From Phytohabitans sp052068095 (GTDB taxonomy: Bacteria > Actinomycetota > Actinomycetes > Mycobacteriales > Micromonosporaceae): DNA of 64,000 bases. Below are positions 36,305 to 44,187 of the stretch, one piece after another (within the stretch, counting starts at the first letter, position 1; each line of letters opens with the position of its first letter). The stretch lies in NCBI RefSeq assembly GCF_052068095.1, contig NZ_JBQHDG010000011.1, positions 241,051 to 305,050 of the forward strand. The letters run 5' to 3'. The notes under the pieces were generated by a model. That model worked only from the letters and a program-made list of their open reading frames with translations, had not been told where the DNA came from and searched no databases. A program made the position numbers and the translations under genes.

Positions 36305-37275
36305 CCTTTCGTTTACGCACCCCCGGTCTCGGCGGTCTCGCCATCGGCGCGGTACTGTCCGCGCTGGTGCTGGTCTGGGTCGGCTCCGACGGGTACCGCC
36401 AGACCCTCGTCACCGCGGCCGCCACCTACGCCCTCGTCGCGCTGGGCATGTACGTGCCGTACCTGATGGCCGGCTCCCTGTCGATGGCGTACGGCGCCTA
36501 CGCGGGCATCGGTGGGTACGCGGTCGGCCTGCTCTCCACCAAGACGGATCTGCCGCTCGTCCTGGCCTGGCTGCTCGGCCCCGCGGCGGCGGCTCTTGTC
36601 GCGGTGCTGCTCGGCCTGGTCACCCGCCGGCTGTCCGGCTTCTTCCTGGCCGCGGTGACGCTGCTGTTCGGGATGGCGTTCACCGCGTTCCTGGTCGACG
36701 CGGAGAGCGTCTCCGGCGGCTCGGGTGGGCTGGGCAACCTGCGCGAGCTGGACATCCTCGGCTGGACGCCCTCGCACTACCAGGTCGTGGTCGGCTCGGT
36801 CGTGGTGGTGTGCGCGATCGCGTTCCTGCTCGACCGGGCCCGGCTGTCCGCATGGGGCGTCATCGTGCGGACCATGCGGGACGCGCCCCGCGCGGTGGAG
36901 GCGTCCGGAGTGCGGGTGCCGGTGATGAACCTCGTGGCGCTGGCCCTCGGCGCGGCGATCGCGGCGGTCGGCGGCGGCCTGTTCACGTATGCGGCGGGCA
37001 GCGTCACACCGGACACGTTCACACTGAACATCGTGTTCCTGGCGATCTTCATGCCGCTGATCGGCGGGGGCGGGACGCCGTGGGGCGCGGTCGCGGGCGC
37101 GGCGATCGCGGTGGAGCTGACGCTCAACTTCCCGGCCATCGAGACCAGCGGCACGCTGGTGCTGGCGCTCGGCGTCCTGGTCATCCTGCTCGTCGCGCCG
37201 CGCGGCGTCATCGGGTACGCGGACCAGCTGCGCCGCCGCGGGTTCGCACTGGCCCGGAGGGGGCGTGATGGCTGA
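36301..37275 (+). CDS. Liv-type ABC transporter permease (LivM class)
   Basis: The 324-residue permease has roughly ten spans, with LivM-class segments YALVALGMYVPYLMAGSLSMAYGAYAGIGGYAVGLLSTK, a SGGSGGLGNLRELDILG periplasmic loop, the cytoplasmic WGVIVRTMRDAPRAVEASGVRVPVMNLVALALGAAIAAVGGGLFTY and the family's PLIGGGGTPWGAVAGAAI. It partners the preceding LivH-class protein to form the channel. It begins in the stop codon of that gene and its own end overlaps the ATPase gene by 8 nt. Confidence 0.9.
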   Translation: MTFRLRTPGLGGLAIGAVLSALVLVWVGSDGYRQTLVTAAATYALVALGMYVPYLMAGSLSMAYGAYAGIGGYAVGLLSTKTDLPLVLAWLLGPAAAALVAVLLGLVTRRLSGFFLAAVTLLFGMAFTAFLVDAESVSGGSGGLGNLRELDILGWTPSHYQVVVGSVVVVCAIAFLLDRARLSAWGVIVRTMRDAPRAVEASGVRVPVMNLVALALGAAIAAVGGGLFTYAAGSVTPDTFTLNIVFLAIFMPLIGGGGTPWGAVAGAAIAVELTLNFPAIETSGTLVLALGVLVILLVAPRGVIGYADQLRRRGFALARRGRDG

Positions 37276-38101
37276 GGACTCGCTGCTGCGGGGGCGCGGC
37301 CTGACCAAGCGGTACGGCGGCGTCACCGCGCTGGACGACGTGTCCTTCCACGTCGACGCCGGGGAGATCCTCGGCCTCGTCGGTCCGAACGGCGCGGGCA
37401 AGACCACACTGGTGGACCTGATCTCCGGCGCGCAGGCGGCGACCGCGGGCGAGCTGGTGCTGCGCGGCGCCCGGCTCTCCGGACCGGCGTCCCGGCGCGC
37501 CCGCGCCGGCCTCGGCCGGACGTTCCAGTACCCGCAGCTGGCGCTGGAGCTGTCGGTCCGGGAGAACCTGCTGCTCGGCCGGGCCGCCCGCCGCCACGCC
37601 ACCGTGTGGCGGATGGCCGCCGGCGCGGTACTCGGCGCGCTGCGCCCGGATCCGCCGGCCGACCGGGCGGCGGTCGAGGCGCTCGCCGCCGAGCTGGGCA
37701 TCGAGGGCCTGGACCGGCTGGCCGGCGACCTGACCCTCGGCGAGCAGCGGCTCGTCGAGGTCGGCCGGGCGCTCGGCCAGGACCCGGTCGTGATGCTGCT
37801 GGACGAGCCGTTCGCCGGGTCGGACGCGCAGGGCGTGCTCGGCATCGCCGAGGTGATCCGCACCGTGCAGCGGCGCGGTCACGCGGTGATCCTGGTCGAC
37901 CACAACGTCGACCTGGTGGCCGGACTCGTCGACCGCATCATGCTGCTCGACCGCGGCCGCGTGGTGTTCGACGGCGACCCGGGCGAATGCCTGTCCAGCC
38001 CGGAGATGCAGACCGTCTACTTCGGATCGGTGCCGGACGCGGACGAGCTGGGTGAGGAGACAGGCCAGATCGGGGAGGAGGTGCAGGATGTCCGGTCGTG
38101 A
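37268..38101 (+). CDS. Liv-type ABC transporter ATPase (LivG class)
   Basis: A 277-residue ATPase with Walker A GPNGAGKTT (about residues 41-49), the LivG-type long insertion (GLGRTFQYPQLALELSVRENLLLGRAARR), signature region LTLGEQRLVEVGRALGQDP and Walker B VVMLLDEPFAGSDAQG. The usual LSGGQ reads LTLGEQR, a normal variant in this class. It energises uptake with the LivF-class partner encoded next. The ATG is preceded by GGAGGGGG. It overlaps both neighbours, so the five transporter genes are one operon. Confidence 0.9.
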   Translation: MAEDSLLRGRGLTKRYGGVTALDDVSFHVDAGEILGLVGPNGAGKTTLVDLISGAQAATAGELVLRGARLSGPASRRARAGLGRTFQYPQLALELSVRENLLLGRAARRHATVWRMAAGAVLGALRPDPPADRAAVEALAAELGIEGLDRLAGDLTLGEQRLVEVGRALGQDPVVMLLDEPFAGSDAQGVLGIAEVIRTVQRRGHAVILVDHNVDLVAGLVDRIMLLDRGRVVFDGDPGECLSSPEMQTVYFGSVPDADELGEETGQIGEEVQDVRS

Positions 38102-38816
38102 GCTGAGGGTGGAAGGGCTGACCGTCCGCTATGGACACGCCAGCGCCCTCGCCGGCGTATCGCTCACGGTGCCCGCCGGCAAGGTGACCGCGCTCGTCGG
38201 CCCGAACGGTGCCGGCAAGAGCAGCCTGCTGGTGGCCGCCTACGGCTCGGTGCCGTCGACCGGCCGGATCCTGCTGGACGGGCAGGACGTGAGCCGGCTG
38301 CGCCCGGCCGCACGGGCCCGCGCCGGCATGGCGATCGTGCCGCAGGGCCGGCAGCTCTTCCCGCGGCTGAACGTCGTGGACAACCTCCAGGTGATGGCCG
38401 AACTGCTGCGGCTGCCCCGGTCGGCGGTGGACGAAGCGCTCGACCGGTTCCCGATCCTGCGTACCCGCCGGCGCAGCCTGGTCGGTGTGCTCTCCGGCGG
38501 CGAGCAGCAGATGCTGGTGGTGTCCCGGGCGCTCATGGGCTCGCCGCGGGTGCTGCTGCTCGACGAGATGACGACCGGCCTCGCGCCGCTGATCGTGCAG
38601 GAGCTGGCCCGTACCGTCGCCGCGCTCGCCAAGCAGGGCGTGGCCGTGCTGATCGCCGAGCCCGCGCTGGGCGCCACACGATCCATAGTGGACCGCGGCT
38701 ACGTACTGGTGCGCGGTGAGGTGGTCGCGGAGCGGGAGGACGGCGGCCGGGCCCTGGAGGACGCCTACCGCGCGGCGATGGGCGCGGAGCGGCGCGCCGT
38801 CGGTCAGGCGGTGTAG
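38088..38816 (+). CDS. Liv-type ABC transporter ATPase (LivF class)
   Basis: The 242-residue ATPase has Walker A GPNGAGKSS (about residues 38-46), the LivF-type segment AGMAIVPQGRQLFPRLNVVDNLQVMAELLRL, signature LSGGEQQMLVVSRALMGSP and Walker B VLLLDEMTTGLAPLIVQ. It is the last gene of the transporter operon and starts 14 nt inside the LivG-class gene behind GGGGAGGAGG. Its end overlaps the convergent dehydrogenase gene by 13 nt. Confidence 0.9.
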   Translation: MSGRELRVEGLTVRYGHASALAGVSLTVPAGKVTALVGPNGAGKSSLLVAAYGSVPSTGRILLDGQDVSRLRPAARARAGMAIVPQGRQLFPRLNVVDNLQVMAELLRLPRSAVDEALDRFPILRTRRRSLVGVLSGGEQQMLVVSRALMGSPRVLLLDEMTTGLAPLIVQELARTVAALAKQGVAVLIAEPALGATRSIVDRGYVLVRGEVVAEREDGGRALEDAYRAAMGAERRAVGQAV

Positions 38817-39598
38817 CCGCCGTCCACGGCCAGGTGCTGGCCGGTGACGAAGCGGGCCCGGTCGCTGGCCAGGAAGCAGACCGCCTCGGCCACGTCCCGG
38901 GCGGTGCCAAACGTGCGCAGCGGGATGTTCGCGCGGGCCACGTCGAGGGCCCGCTCGTCCAGGTCGCCGGAGGCGATCAGCCGCTGCGCCATGCCGTCGG
39001 TCAGCATGCCCGGACCGACGCAGTTGGCCCGCACGCCGTACCGGCCCTCCTCCACGGCCACGCCCCGCACCAGGGCCTCCACCGCGCCCTTCGGCGCCGC
39101 GGAGAGGCCGTCCCGTACCGGGAACCGGCGGGTGGCGGCCGTGGTGACCGCGACAAGACTGCCCTTCGACCGGCGCAGGTGCGGCAGCGCGGCGTGCAGC
39201 AGGTGGAAGAAGCCGAGCACGTCCTGCTCCAGCTGGTCGCGGAACTGGTCCGGCCCGACGCGGCTGAGGTGCAGCATGGGTACGTGGGGACCGGCGGCGT
39301 AGATCACCGTATGCAGGCCGCCGAGCGCCTCGCCGGCCCGCGCGAGCAGCGCGCCGCAGGCGGCCGCGTCGGTCAGGTCCAGCTGGTACGCCGCGCCGCC
39401 CACCTCTTCGGCGAGGCGCCGCGCGGCGGTCTCGTTGCCGCGGTAGGTGAGCGCGACGGCGCTGCCCCGGGCGGCGAGCAGCCGGCTCACCTCCGCGCCG
39501 ATGCCACCGGTGCCGCCGACCACGAGGGCCCCGCCGGCCCGGTGGGAAAAGTCGTCCGTGGCGGCCCCGCCGGGCCGGCCGGAAAAGTCGTCACTCAC
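38804..39598 (-). CDS. SDR-like protein lacking the catalytic tyrosine
   Basis: The 264-residue protein has a Rossmann fold of the short-chain dehydrogenase type: GGALVVGGTGGIGAEVSRLLAARG (NAD(P)-binding TGxxxGIG near residues 29-34), IYAAGPHVPMLHLSRVG in place of NNAG, and a typical C-terminus (GQHLAVDGGYTA). The YxxxK motif is replaced by SAAPK, so Tyr is Ser, and the catalytic Ser is Thr (VTTAATRR). It may be inactive as an oxidoreductase or use another chemistry. The N-terminus contains a duplicated block (SDDFSGRPGGA, TDDFSHRAGGA). KstR2 box 2 and a TAGCCT hexamer lie 6 nt before the GTG start. Confidence 0.82.
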   Translation of the reverse strand: MSDDFSGRPGGAATDDFSHRAGGALVVGGTGGIGAEVSRLLAARGSAVALTYRGNETAARRLAEEVGGAAYQLDLTDAAACGALLARAGEALGGLHTVIYAAGPHVPMLHLSRVGPDQFRDQLEQDVLGFFHLLHAALPHLRRSKGSLVAVTTAATRRFPVRDGLSAAPKGAVEALVRGVAVEEGRYGVRANCVGPGMLTDGMAQRLIASGDLDERALDVARANIPLRTFGTARDVAEAVCFLASDRARFVTGQHLAVDGGYTA

Positions 39599-39613
39599 CC
39601 GGCTAGGCTACCA

Positions 39614-39627
39614 AGCAAGCGTTTGGT
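39614..39627. promoter_or_regulatory. KstR2 box 2, divergent
   Basis: AGCAAGCGTTTGGT matches the KstR2 consensus with one mismatch (T for C) and lies inside the longer palindrome CTACCAA...TTGGTAG (39608-39629). TAGCCT occurs on both sides: at 39627-39632 for the plus-strand gene (8 nt to ATG) and at 39605-39610 on the minus strand (6 nt to GTG). One box can shut both leaderless promoters. Confidence 0.8.
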
Positions 39628-39640
39628 AGCCTACCGGCTC

Positions 39641-40495
39641 ATGGGGTTGAAGCTGGGCGTCATGCCGGTCCTGGAAGGGCGGGCCGGCGCCGACCCGGCC
39701 GCCGTGGCCGGCTTCGTCCGGGCGGTGGAGGAGGCGGGCGCCGAGTCCGTCTGGGCCGTCGAGCACGTGGTCGTGCCGGACCGGTACGACTCGGCCTACC
39801 CGTACGACCCGAGCGGCCGGATGAGCCTGCTGCCCGGCACCGACGTGCCCGACCCGTTGCACTGGCTCACGTTCGCCGCCGCGCACACCAGCCGGGTGCT
39901 GCTCGGCACGGCGATGCTGATCCTGCCCGAGCACCATCCCGTCCACCTGGCGAAGCGGCTGTCCACACTCGACGCCCTGAGCGGCGGCCGGTTGCTCGCC
40001 GGCGTCGGCGTCGGCTGGCTGCGCGAGGAGTACGAGGCGCTCGGCGTGCCGTACGAGCGGCGCGGCGCGCGGGCCGACGAATACCTGGCCGCCCTCCGGA
40101 CACTGTGGACCGAATCGCCGGCCAGCTTCGCCGGCGAGTACGTGCGCTTCGACGCCGTGCACTGCGAGCCGAAGCCGGTCCGCCCCGGCGGCGTGCCGAT
40201 CGTCGTGGGTGGACACAGCCCCGCCGCGGTACGTCGGGCCGCCCGTTACGGCGACGGCTTCTACCCGCTCGGGGTGGACCTGGCCGGCATGGCGGACCTG
40301 CTGCGCCGGCTGGCCGAGGAGTGCCGGGCCGCCGGCCGGGATCCGGCCGAGGTCGAGGTGACCGCGCGGGCGCCGTCCCGCCGCGGGGGAGTGGAGGCGC
40401 TGGCCGAGCTCGGCGTGACCCGGGTGGTGATGCGGGCGCCGATCGCGGACGCGTCCACAGTAGACAGGTACCGGCGGGAGGTGCTGGGACAGTGA
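39641..40495 (+). CDS. LLM-class F420-dependent oxidoreductase
   Basis: The 284-residue protein is a luciferase-like TIM barrel of the F420-dependent type found in mycobacteria: KLGVMPVLEGRAGADPAAVAGFVRAVEEAGAESVWAVEHVVVP at the start, LGTAMLILPEHHPVHLAKRLSTLDALSGGRLLAGVGVGWLREEYEALGVPYERRGARADEYLAALRTLW in the middle and VPIVVGGHSPAAVRRAARYGDGFYPLG later. It would use F420 or FMN for a two-electron step, unknown here. It is the first gene of a four-gene unit with an SDR and fadE30/fadE33 and begins 8 nt after a -10, without a ribosome site. Confidence 0.87.
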   Translation: MGLKLGVMPVLEGRAGADPAAVAGFVRAVEEAGAESVWAVEHVVVPDRYDSAYPYDPSGRMSLLPGTDVPDPLHWLTFAAAHTSRVLLGTAMLILPEHHPVHLAKRLSTLDALSGGRLLAGVGVGWLREEYEALGVPYERRGARADEYLAALRTLWTESPASFAGEYVRFDAVHCEPKPVRPGGVPIVVGGHSPAAVRRAARYGDGFYPLGVDLAGMADLLRRLAEECRAAGRDPAEVEVTARAPSRRGGVEALAELGVTRVVMRAPIADASTVDRYRREVLGQ

Positions 40496-41373
40496 CGGAG
40501 CGGATCTGCGCGGGCCGGGCGGTCGTGGTGACCGGCGCCGGGCAAGGGCTCGGCCGGGCACACGCGCTGGCGTTCGCGGCGGCCGGTGCGAGCGTCGTGG
40601 TCAACGACGTCGGCGCGGCCGCGGCCACCGTGGCCGCCGAGATCCAGGCGGCCGGCGGCACGGCCGTCGCCAGCGTGGGCGACGTCGCCGACTGGGGCTA
40701 CGCCGAGCGGCTCGTCGGCACGGCGGTGGAGGCGTTCGGCCGGCTGGACACGCTGGTCAACAACGCCGGCCTGGTGCGGGACCGGATGCTCGTCAACCTC
40801 ACCGAGGCGGAGTGGGACGAGGTGCTGCGGGTCGACCTCAAGGGACACTTCGCGCCGCTGCGGCACGCCGCCGCGTACTGGCGGGACGAGGCCAAGGCCG
40901 GCCGCCCGGTCGCCGCTCGCGTGGTCAACACAAGCTCCGGCGCCGGCTTGCTCGGCAGCGCCGGCCAGGCCAACTACGCCGCCGCCAAGGCCGGTGTCAC
41001 CGCGCTCACCCAGGTCGCCGCCGCCGAGCTGGGCCGCTACGGGATCACCGTGAACGCGATCGCGCCGTCCGCCCGGACCGCGATGACCGCCGCCGTCTTC
41101 GCCGACGCGATGCGCACACCGGTCAGCGGGTTCGACGCGATGGCACCGGAAAACGTCTCGCCGCTGGTCGTGTGGCTGGGCAGCGACGACGCCGGCGACG
41201 TGTCCGGCCGGATCTTCGAGGTCGCCGGCGGCGCGGTGAGTGTGTGGGACGGCTGGCGGCACGGCGAGGCCGTCGACGCGGGCGCCCGCTGGGAGCCGGC
41301 CGCGCTCGGCCCGGCCGTCCGTGACCTGCTGGCCAAGGCCCCGCCACCCGAGCCGGTGTACGGAGCGCGCTGA
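40492..41373 (+). CDS. SDR of the MFE-2/3-hydroxyacyl-CoA dehydrogenase type
   Basis: A 293-residue short-chain dehydrogenase with TGAGQGLGRAHALAFAAAGASVVVNDVGAA near residue 14 (the N-D-V-G pattern of peroxisomal multifunctional-enzyme dehydrogenases), LVNNAGLVRDRMLVNLTEAEWDEVLRVDLKGHF and the active site NTSSGAGLLGSAGQANYAAAKAGV (Ser, Tyr and Lys present). Likely an NAD-dependent 3-hydroxyacyl-CoA dehydrogenase acting on a ring-bearing CoA ester. The GTG overlaps the LLM gene stop, and the next gene begins at its last base. Confidence 0.87.
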   Translation: MTERICAGRAVVVTGAGQGLGRAHALAFAAAGASVVVNDVGAAAATVAAEIQAAGGTAVASVGDVADWGYAERLVGTAVEAFGRLDTLVNNAGLVRDRMLVNLTEAEWDEVLRVDLKGHFAPLRHAAAYWRDEAKAGRPVAARVVNTSSGAGLLGSAGQANYAAAKAGVTALTQVAAAELGRYGITVNAIAPSARTAMTAAVFADAMRTPVSGFDAMAPENVSPLVVWLGSDDAGDVSGRIFEVAGGAVSVWDGWRHGEAVDAGARWEPAALGPAVRDLLAKAPPPEPVYGAR

Positions 41374-42479
41374 TGTCCCACGACCGCTTTCGGGGCGAGG
41401 TGCGCGACTGGCTCGCCGCCCATCTGACCGGCCGGTACGCCGACCTGGCCGGCACCGGCGGGCCCGGCCGCGAACACGAGAACGTGCCGCTGCGGATGGA
41501 GTGGGAACGCGAGCTCGGCGCGGCCGGGTGGATCGGCCTGGGGTGGCCCGAGCCCTACGGTGCCGGCGCCGACGTGGCCCGCCAGGTCGCCTTCTTCGAG
41601 GAGTACGCCCACGCCGGCGGGCCGGGACGGTTGAGCCACATCGGCGAGTACCTGCTGGCCCCCACGCTCATCGCCTACGGCACCGCCGAGCAGCGCGAGC
41701 GTTTCCTGCCGCCGATCGCCGCCGCCACCGAGCTGTGGTGCCAGGGCTACTCCGAGCCCGGCGCCGGCTCCGACCTGGCCGCGGTGCGGACCCGCGCGGT
41801 CCGCGACGGCGACGGATGGCGGATCACCGGGCAGAAGGTCTGGACGTCGCTGGCGCACATCGCCGACTGGTGCTTCGTGCTGGCCCGCACCGACCCGGCC
41901 GCACCGAAGCACCACGGCCTGTCGTACCTGCTGGTGCCGATGGACCAGCCCGGCGTCACGGTCCGCCCGATCACCCAGATCACCGGCACCTCCGAGTTCA
42001 ACGAGGTCTACTTCGACGGCGCCTACACCGAGGCGGCCAACATCGTCGGCGCGCCCGGCGACGGCTGGCGGGTCGCGACCGGCACGCTCGCCTTCGAACG
42101 CGGGGTCGCGACGCTCGGCCAGCAGGTCGGCTTCGCCCGCGAGCTGGACGCGGTGCTCGCCGCCGCCCGCGCCAGCGGCTTATACGACGACCCGGTGCAC
42201 CGCGACCGGCTCGTCGACGCCTGGATCGGGCTCCAGGTGCTGCGCCACCACGCGCTGCGGACGCTCGACGCGCCCTCGGCCGCCGATCCGTCGGTGGCGA
42301 AGCTGCTCTGGGCGCCCTGGCACCAACGCCTCGGCGAGCTGGCCTTGGCGGCCGGCGGCCCGGACGCCCAGCAGCTCTTCCTCTTCACCCGCGCGGACAC
42401 CATCTACGGCGGCTCGAACGAGATCCAGCGCAACATCATCGCCGACCACCTGCTCGGCCGCGTCTCGCGGAGGCCTTGA
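41373..42479 (+). CDS. fadE30: Acyl-CoA dehydrogenase, IpdE1 (FadE30) subunit
   Basis: The 368-residue protein resembles M. tuberculosis FadE30 along its length: DWLAAHLTGRYADL, GGPGREHE, LGWPEPYG, WCQGYSEPGAGSDLAAVRTRA (flavin-binding), GQKVWTSLAHIADWCFVLARTD, ITGTSEFNEVYFDGA and the closing TIYGGSNEIQRNIIADHLLG. Known FadE30 (IpdE1) pairs with FadE33 (IpdE2) in an alpha2beta2 enzyme that oxidises a C/D-ring CoA thioester. The next gene is the partner, overlapping by one base. It shares a transcript with the LLM and SDR genes. Confidence 0.92.
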   Translation: MSHDRFRGEVRDWLAAHLTGRYADLAGTGGPGREHENVPLRMEWERELGAAGWIGLGWPEPYGAGADVARQVAFFEEYAHAGGPGRLSHIGEYLLAPTLIAYGTAEQRERFLPPIAAATELWCQGYSEPGAGSDLAAVRTRAVRDGDGWRITGQKVWTSLAHIADWCFVLARTDPAAPKHHGLSYLLVPMDQPGVTVRPITQITGTSEFNEVYFDGAYTEAANIVGAPGDGWRVATGTLAFERGVATLGQQVGFARELDAVLAAARASGLYDDPVHRDRLVDAWIGLQVLRHHALRTLDAPSAADPSVAKLLWAPWHQRLGELALAAGGPDAQQLFLFTRADTIYGGSNEIQRNIIADHLLGRVSRRP

Positions 42480-43522
42480 TGGACTTCGCCTTCACCCCGG
42501 AACAGGCCGCGCTCCGCGAGGCGGTCCGCGACCTGCTGCGCCGCGACGCGACGTCCGACCGGGTACGCGCCGCCGACGGCTTCGACGCTCCACTGTGGAC
42601 CAGGTTGGCCACTGAGCTCGGCGTGACGGCGCTGCTGGTGCCCGAGGAGCACGGCGGCGCCGGCGCGAGCCCGGTGGAGGCCGGCGTGGTCGTCGAGGAG
42701 GCCGGCCGCGCACTCGCCCCGGTGCCGGCCCTGTCCACAGTGGTCGCGTCCGCCGTAGCCGACCCCCGCACGGCCGCACTGATCGCCAAGGGCGCCGCCG
42801 CCACGGTGGCGATCGCCGAACCGGCCGCCGGCTGGACCTTGGACGCACTTTCCTGCACCGCCACGCCGGACGGCGACGGCTACCGGCTGGACGGCGTCAA
42901 GGAACACGTCCTGGACGGCGAGGCCGCCGACGTGCTGTTGGTGGCCGCCCGCCACGACGGCGAGCCGGCCCTGTTCGCGGTGGACGCCCGCGACTGCCGC
43001 CGCACACCGCAGGACACCCTCGACCTGACCCGGCGGCAGGCGCGCGTGGCCCTGGAAGCCACCCCCGCCACGCGCGTCGCCGCGCCGGCCGCCCAGGCGT
43101 TGGACATGTTGTGGGCCGCGCTCGCCGTCGAGTCCATCGGCGTGGCGCGCGCCAGCCTCGACCTGACGGTCGAACACCTGCGCGTGCGCGAGCAGTTCGG
43201 CGCCCCGCTGGCCACCTTCCAGGCGCTGCGACACCGGGTCGCGGACATGTTCGTCGCGCTGGAGGCGGCCACCTCGTCGGCCTGGTACGCACTGCGCGCC
43301 GCGGGCACCGCCGAGTTTCCCGTGGTGGCCCCGCTGGCCAAGCTCGTCGCGACCGAGGCCGCGTACCGGGTGACCGCGGAGGGCATCCAGCTGCTCGGCG
43401 GCATCGGCTTCACCTGGGAACACGACGCCCACCTGTACTTCCGCCGCGCGACGACGAACCTCACTTTCGCCGGCGACCCGGTCGCCCTCCGCCGCGTCGT
43501 CGCCGCCCGCGCCGGGATATAG
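42479..43522 (+). CDS. fadE33: Acyl-CoA dehydrogenase, IpdE2 (FadE33) subunit
   Basis: A 347-residue acyl-CoA dehydrogenase paralogue with a truncated-looking middle region (ALFAVDARDCRRTPQDTLDLTRRQARVALEATP), the usual form of the small subunit of steroid heterotetramers. Conserved blocks are MDFAFTPEQAALREAVRDLLRR at the start, HLRVREQFGAPLATFQALRHRVADMFVALEAA, and EGIQLLGGIGFTWEHDAHLYFRRATTNLTF at the end. It overlaps fadE30 in a TGATG junction. A weak 6-bp hairpin (43551-43567) follows the stop. Confidence 0.88.
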   Translation: MDFAFTPEQAALREAVRDLLRRDATSDRVRAADGFDAPLWTRLATELGVTALLVPEEHGGAGASPVEAGVVVEEAGRALAPVPALSTVVASAVADPRTAALIAKGAAATVAIAEPAAGWTLDALSCTATPDGDGYRLDGVKEHVLDGEAADVLLVAARHDGEPALFAVDARDCRRTPQDTLDLTRRQARVALEATPATRVAAPAAQALDMLWAALAVESIGVARASLDLTVEHLRVREQFGAPLATFQALRHRVADMFVALEAATSSAWYALRAAGTAEFPVVAPLAKLVATEAAYRVTAEGIQLLGGIGFTWEHDAHLYFRRATTNLTFAGDPVALRRVVAARAGI

Positions 43523-43641
43523 CCGATATCGTGGCATCGCGCCAAGACGCCAGAGCCAAACGCTCTGCTGGTGTATAGCAATGACGATCCCGAGCGATTT
43601 GACCGCACCTGGTCGATGGTTCGTGTCGTAGCCTGGCAAGC

Positions 43642-43821
43642 ATGCCGGACAGCTCGGGACACCCACAGGCGCCAATGACCGCGTCGCAGCGGCTCGCCGC
43701 CGCCCTGGGACGCCCTAGACCGGAGCCGCTGTCCGGGGAGCGGCTGCGAGACTTCGAGCGCCGGCAGGACGAGGTCGACGCGGAGATCGAGCGGCGGTAC
43801 GGGCCGCGCCGGTCGGCGTGA
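43642..43821 (+). CDS. Antitoxin-like small protein (59 aa)
   Basis: The frame encodes a 59-residue hydrophilic protein ending in a charged helix (RLRDFERRQDEVDAEIERRYG). It overlaps the start of a PIN-domain gene by four bases, the standard layout of VapB-VapC pairs, so an antitoxin is likely; a DNA-binding motif is not obvious. TAGCCT (43629-43634) ends 7 nt before the ATG, indicating a separate leaderless promoter. No KstR2 box precedes it. Confidence 0.65.
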   Translation: MPDSSGHPQAPMTASQRLAAALGRPRPEPLSGERLRDFERRQDEVDAEIERRYGPRRSA

Positions 43822-44186
43822 GGCACCGGCCGCCGCGGGTCCTGGATTCGTCCGCGATCATCGCCCTCTTCAACGGGCATCCCGCGCTCGACCGACTGCT
43901 CGACCTCGCCGAGCGTGGCAGGGTAAACCTGCTGATGCCGACCACGGCGATAGCCGATGCCGAGGCCGTGGTCCAGCATGGGACACCAGGCTGGGAGCCG
44001 ATCCTCCTCACCGGTGGCGTCCGGTCCCTGCCGTTGGCTGAGCACACCGCGATCGAGATCGGCGGCTGGCCGGGCGACCTCGCGGTCCGCCATGCGGTGC
44101 ATGAGGCTGACGCGTCGCGCGCCGCAGTCGTGACGACGGAGCCGGGGATGTACAAGGGGCTGCGGGTCTTCCTACTCGTCGTCTGA
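43818..44186 (+). CDS. PIN-domain toxin-like ribonuclease (VapC-type)
   Basis: The 122-residue protein starts with VRHRPPRVLDSSAIIALFNGHPALDRLLD, with the first acidic residue of a PIN domain at Asp10, and has a second acid in ADAEAVV near residue 49. The last part (SRAAVVTTEPGMYKGL) is where VapC proteins have a third acid, here Glu for the usual Asp. It would cleave RNA when free of antitoxin. It starts within the stop of the antitoxin gene and converges on the next gene with a 1-nt gap. A trimmed C-terminal region and substitution leave activity uncertain. Confidence 0.7.
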   Translation: MRHRPPRVLDSSAIIALFNGHPALDRLLDLAERGRVNLLMPTTAIADAEAVVQHGTPGWEPILLTGGVRSLPLAEHTAIEIGGWPGDLAVRHAVHEADASRAAVVTTEPGMYKGLRVFLLVV

Positions 44187-44187
44187 T

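Noticed and set aside
43551..43567. Hairpin CAGAGC/GCTCTG after fadE33 as a terminator
   Set aside because: The stem is only 6 bp with a 5-nt loop and no U-run; too weak to list as a separate feature.
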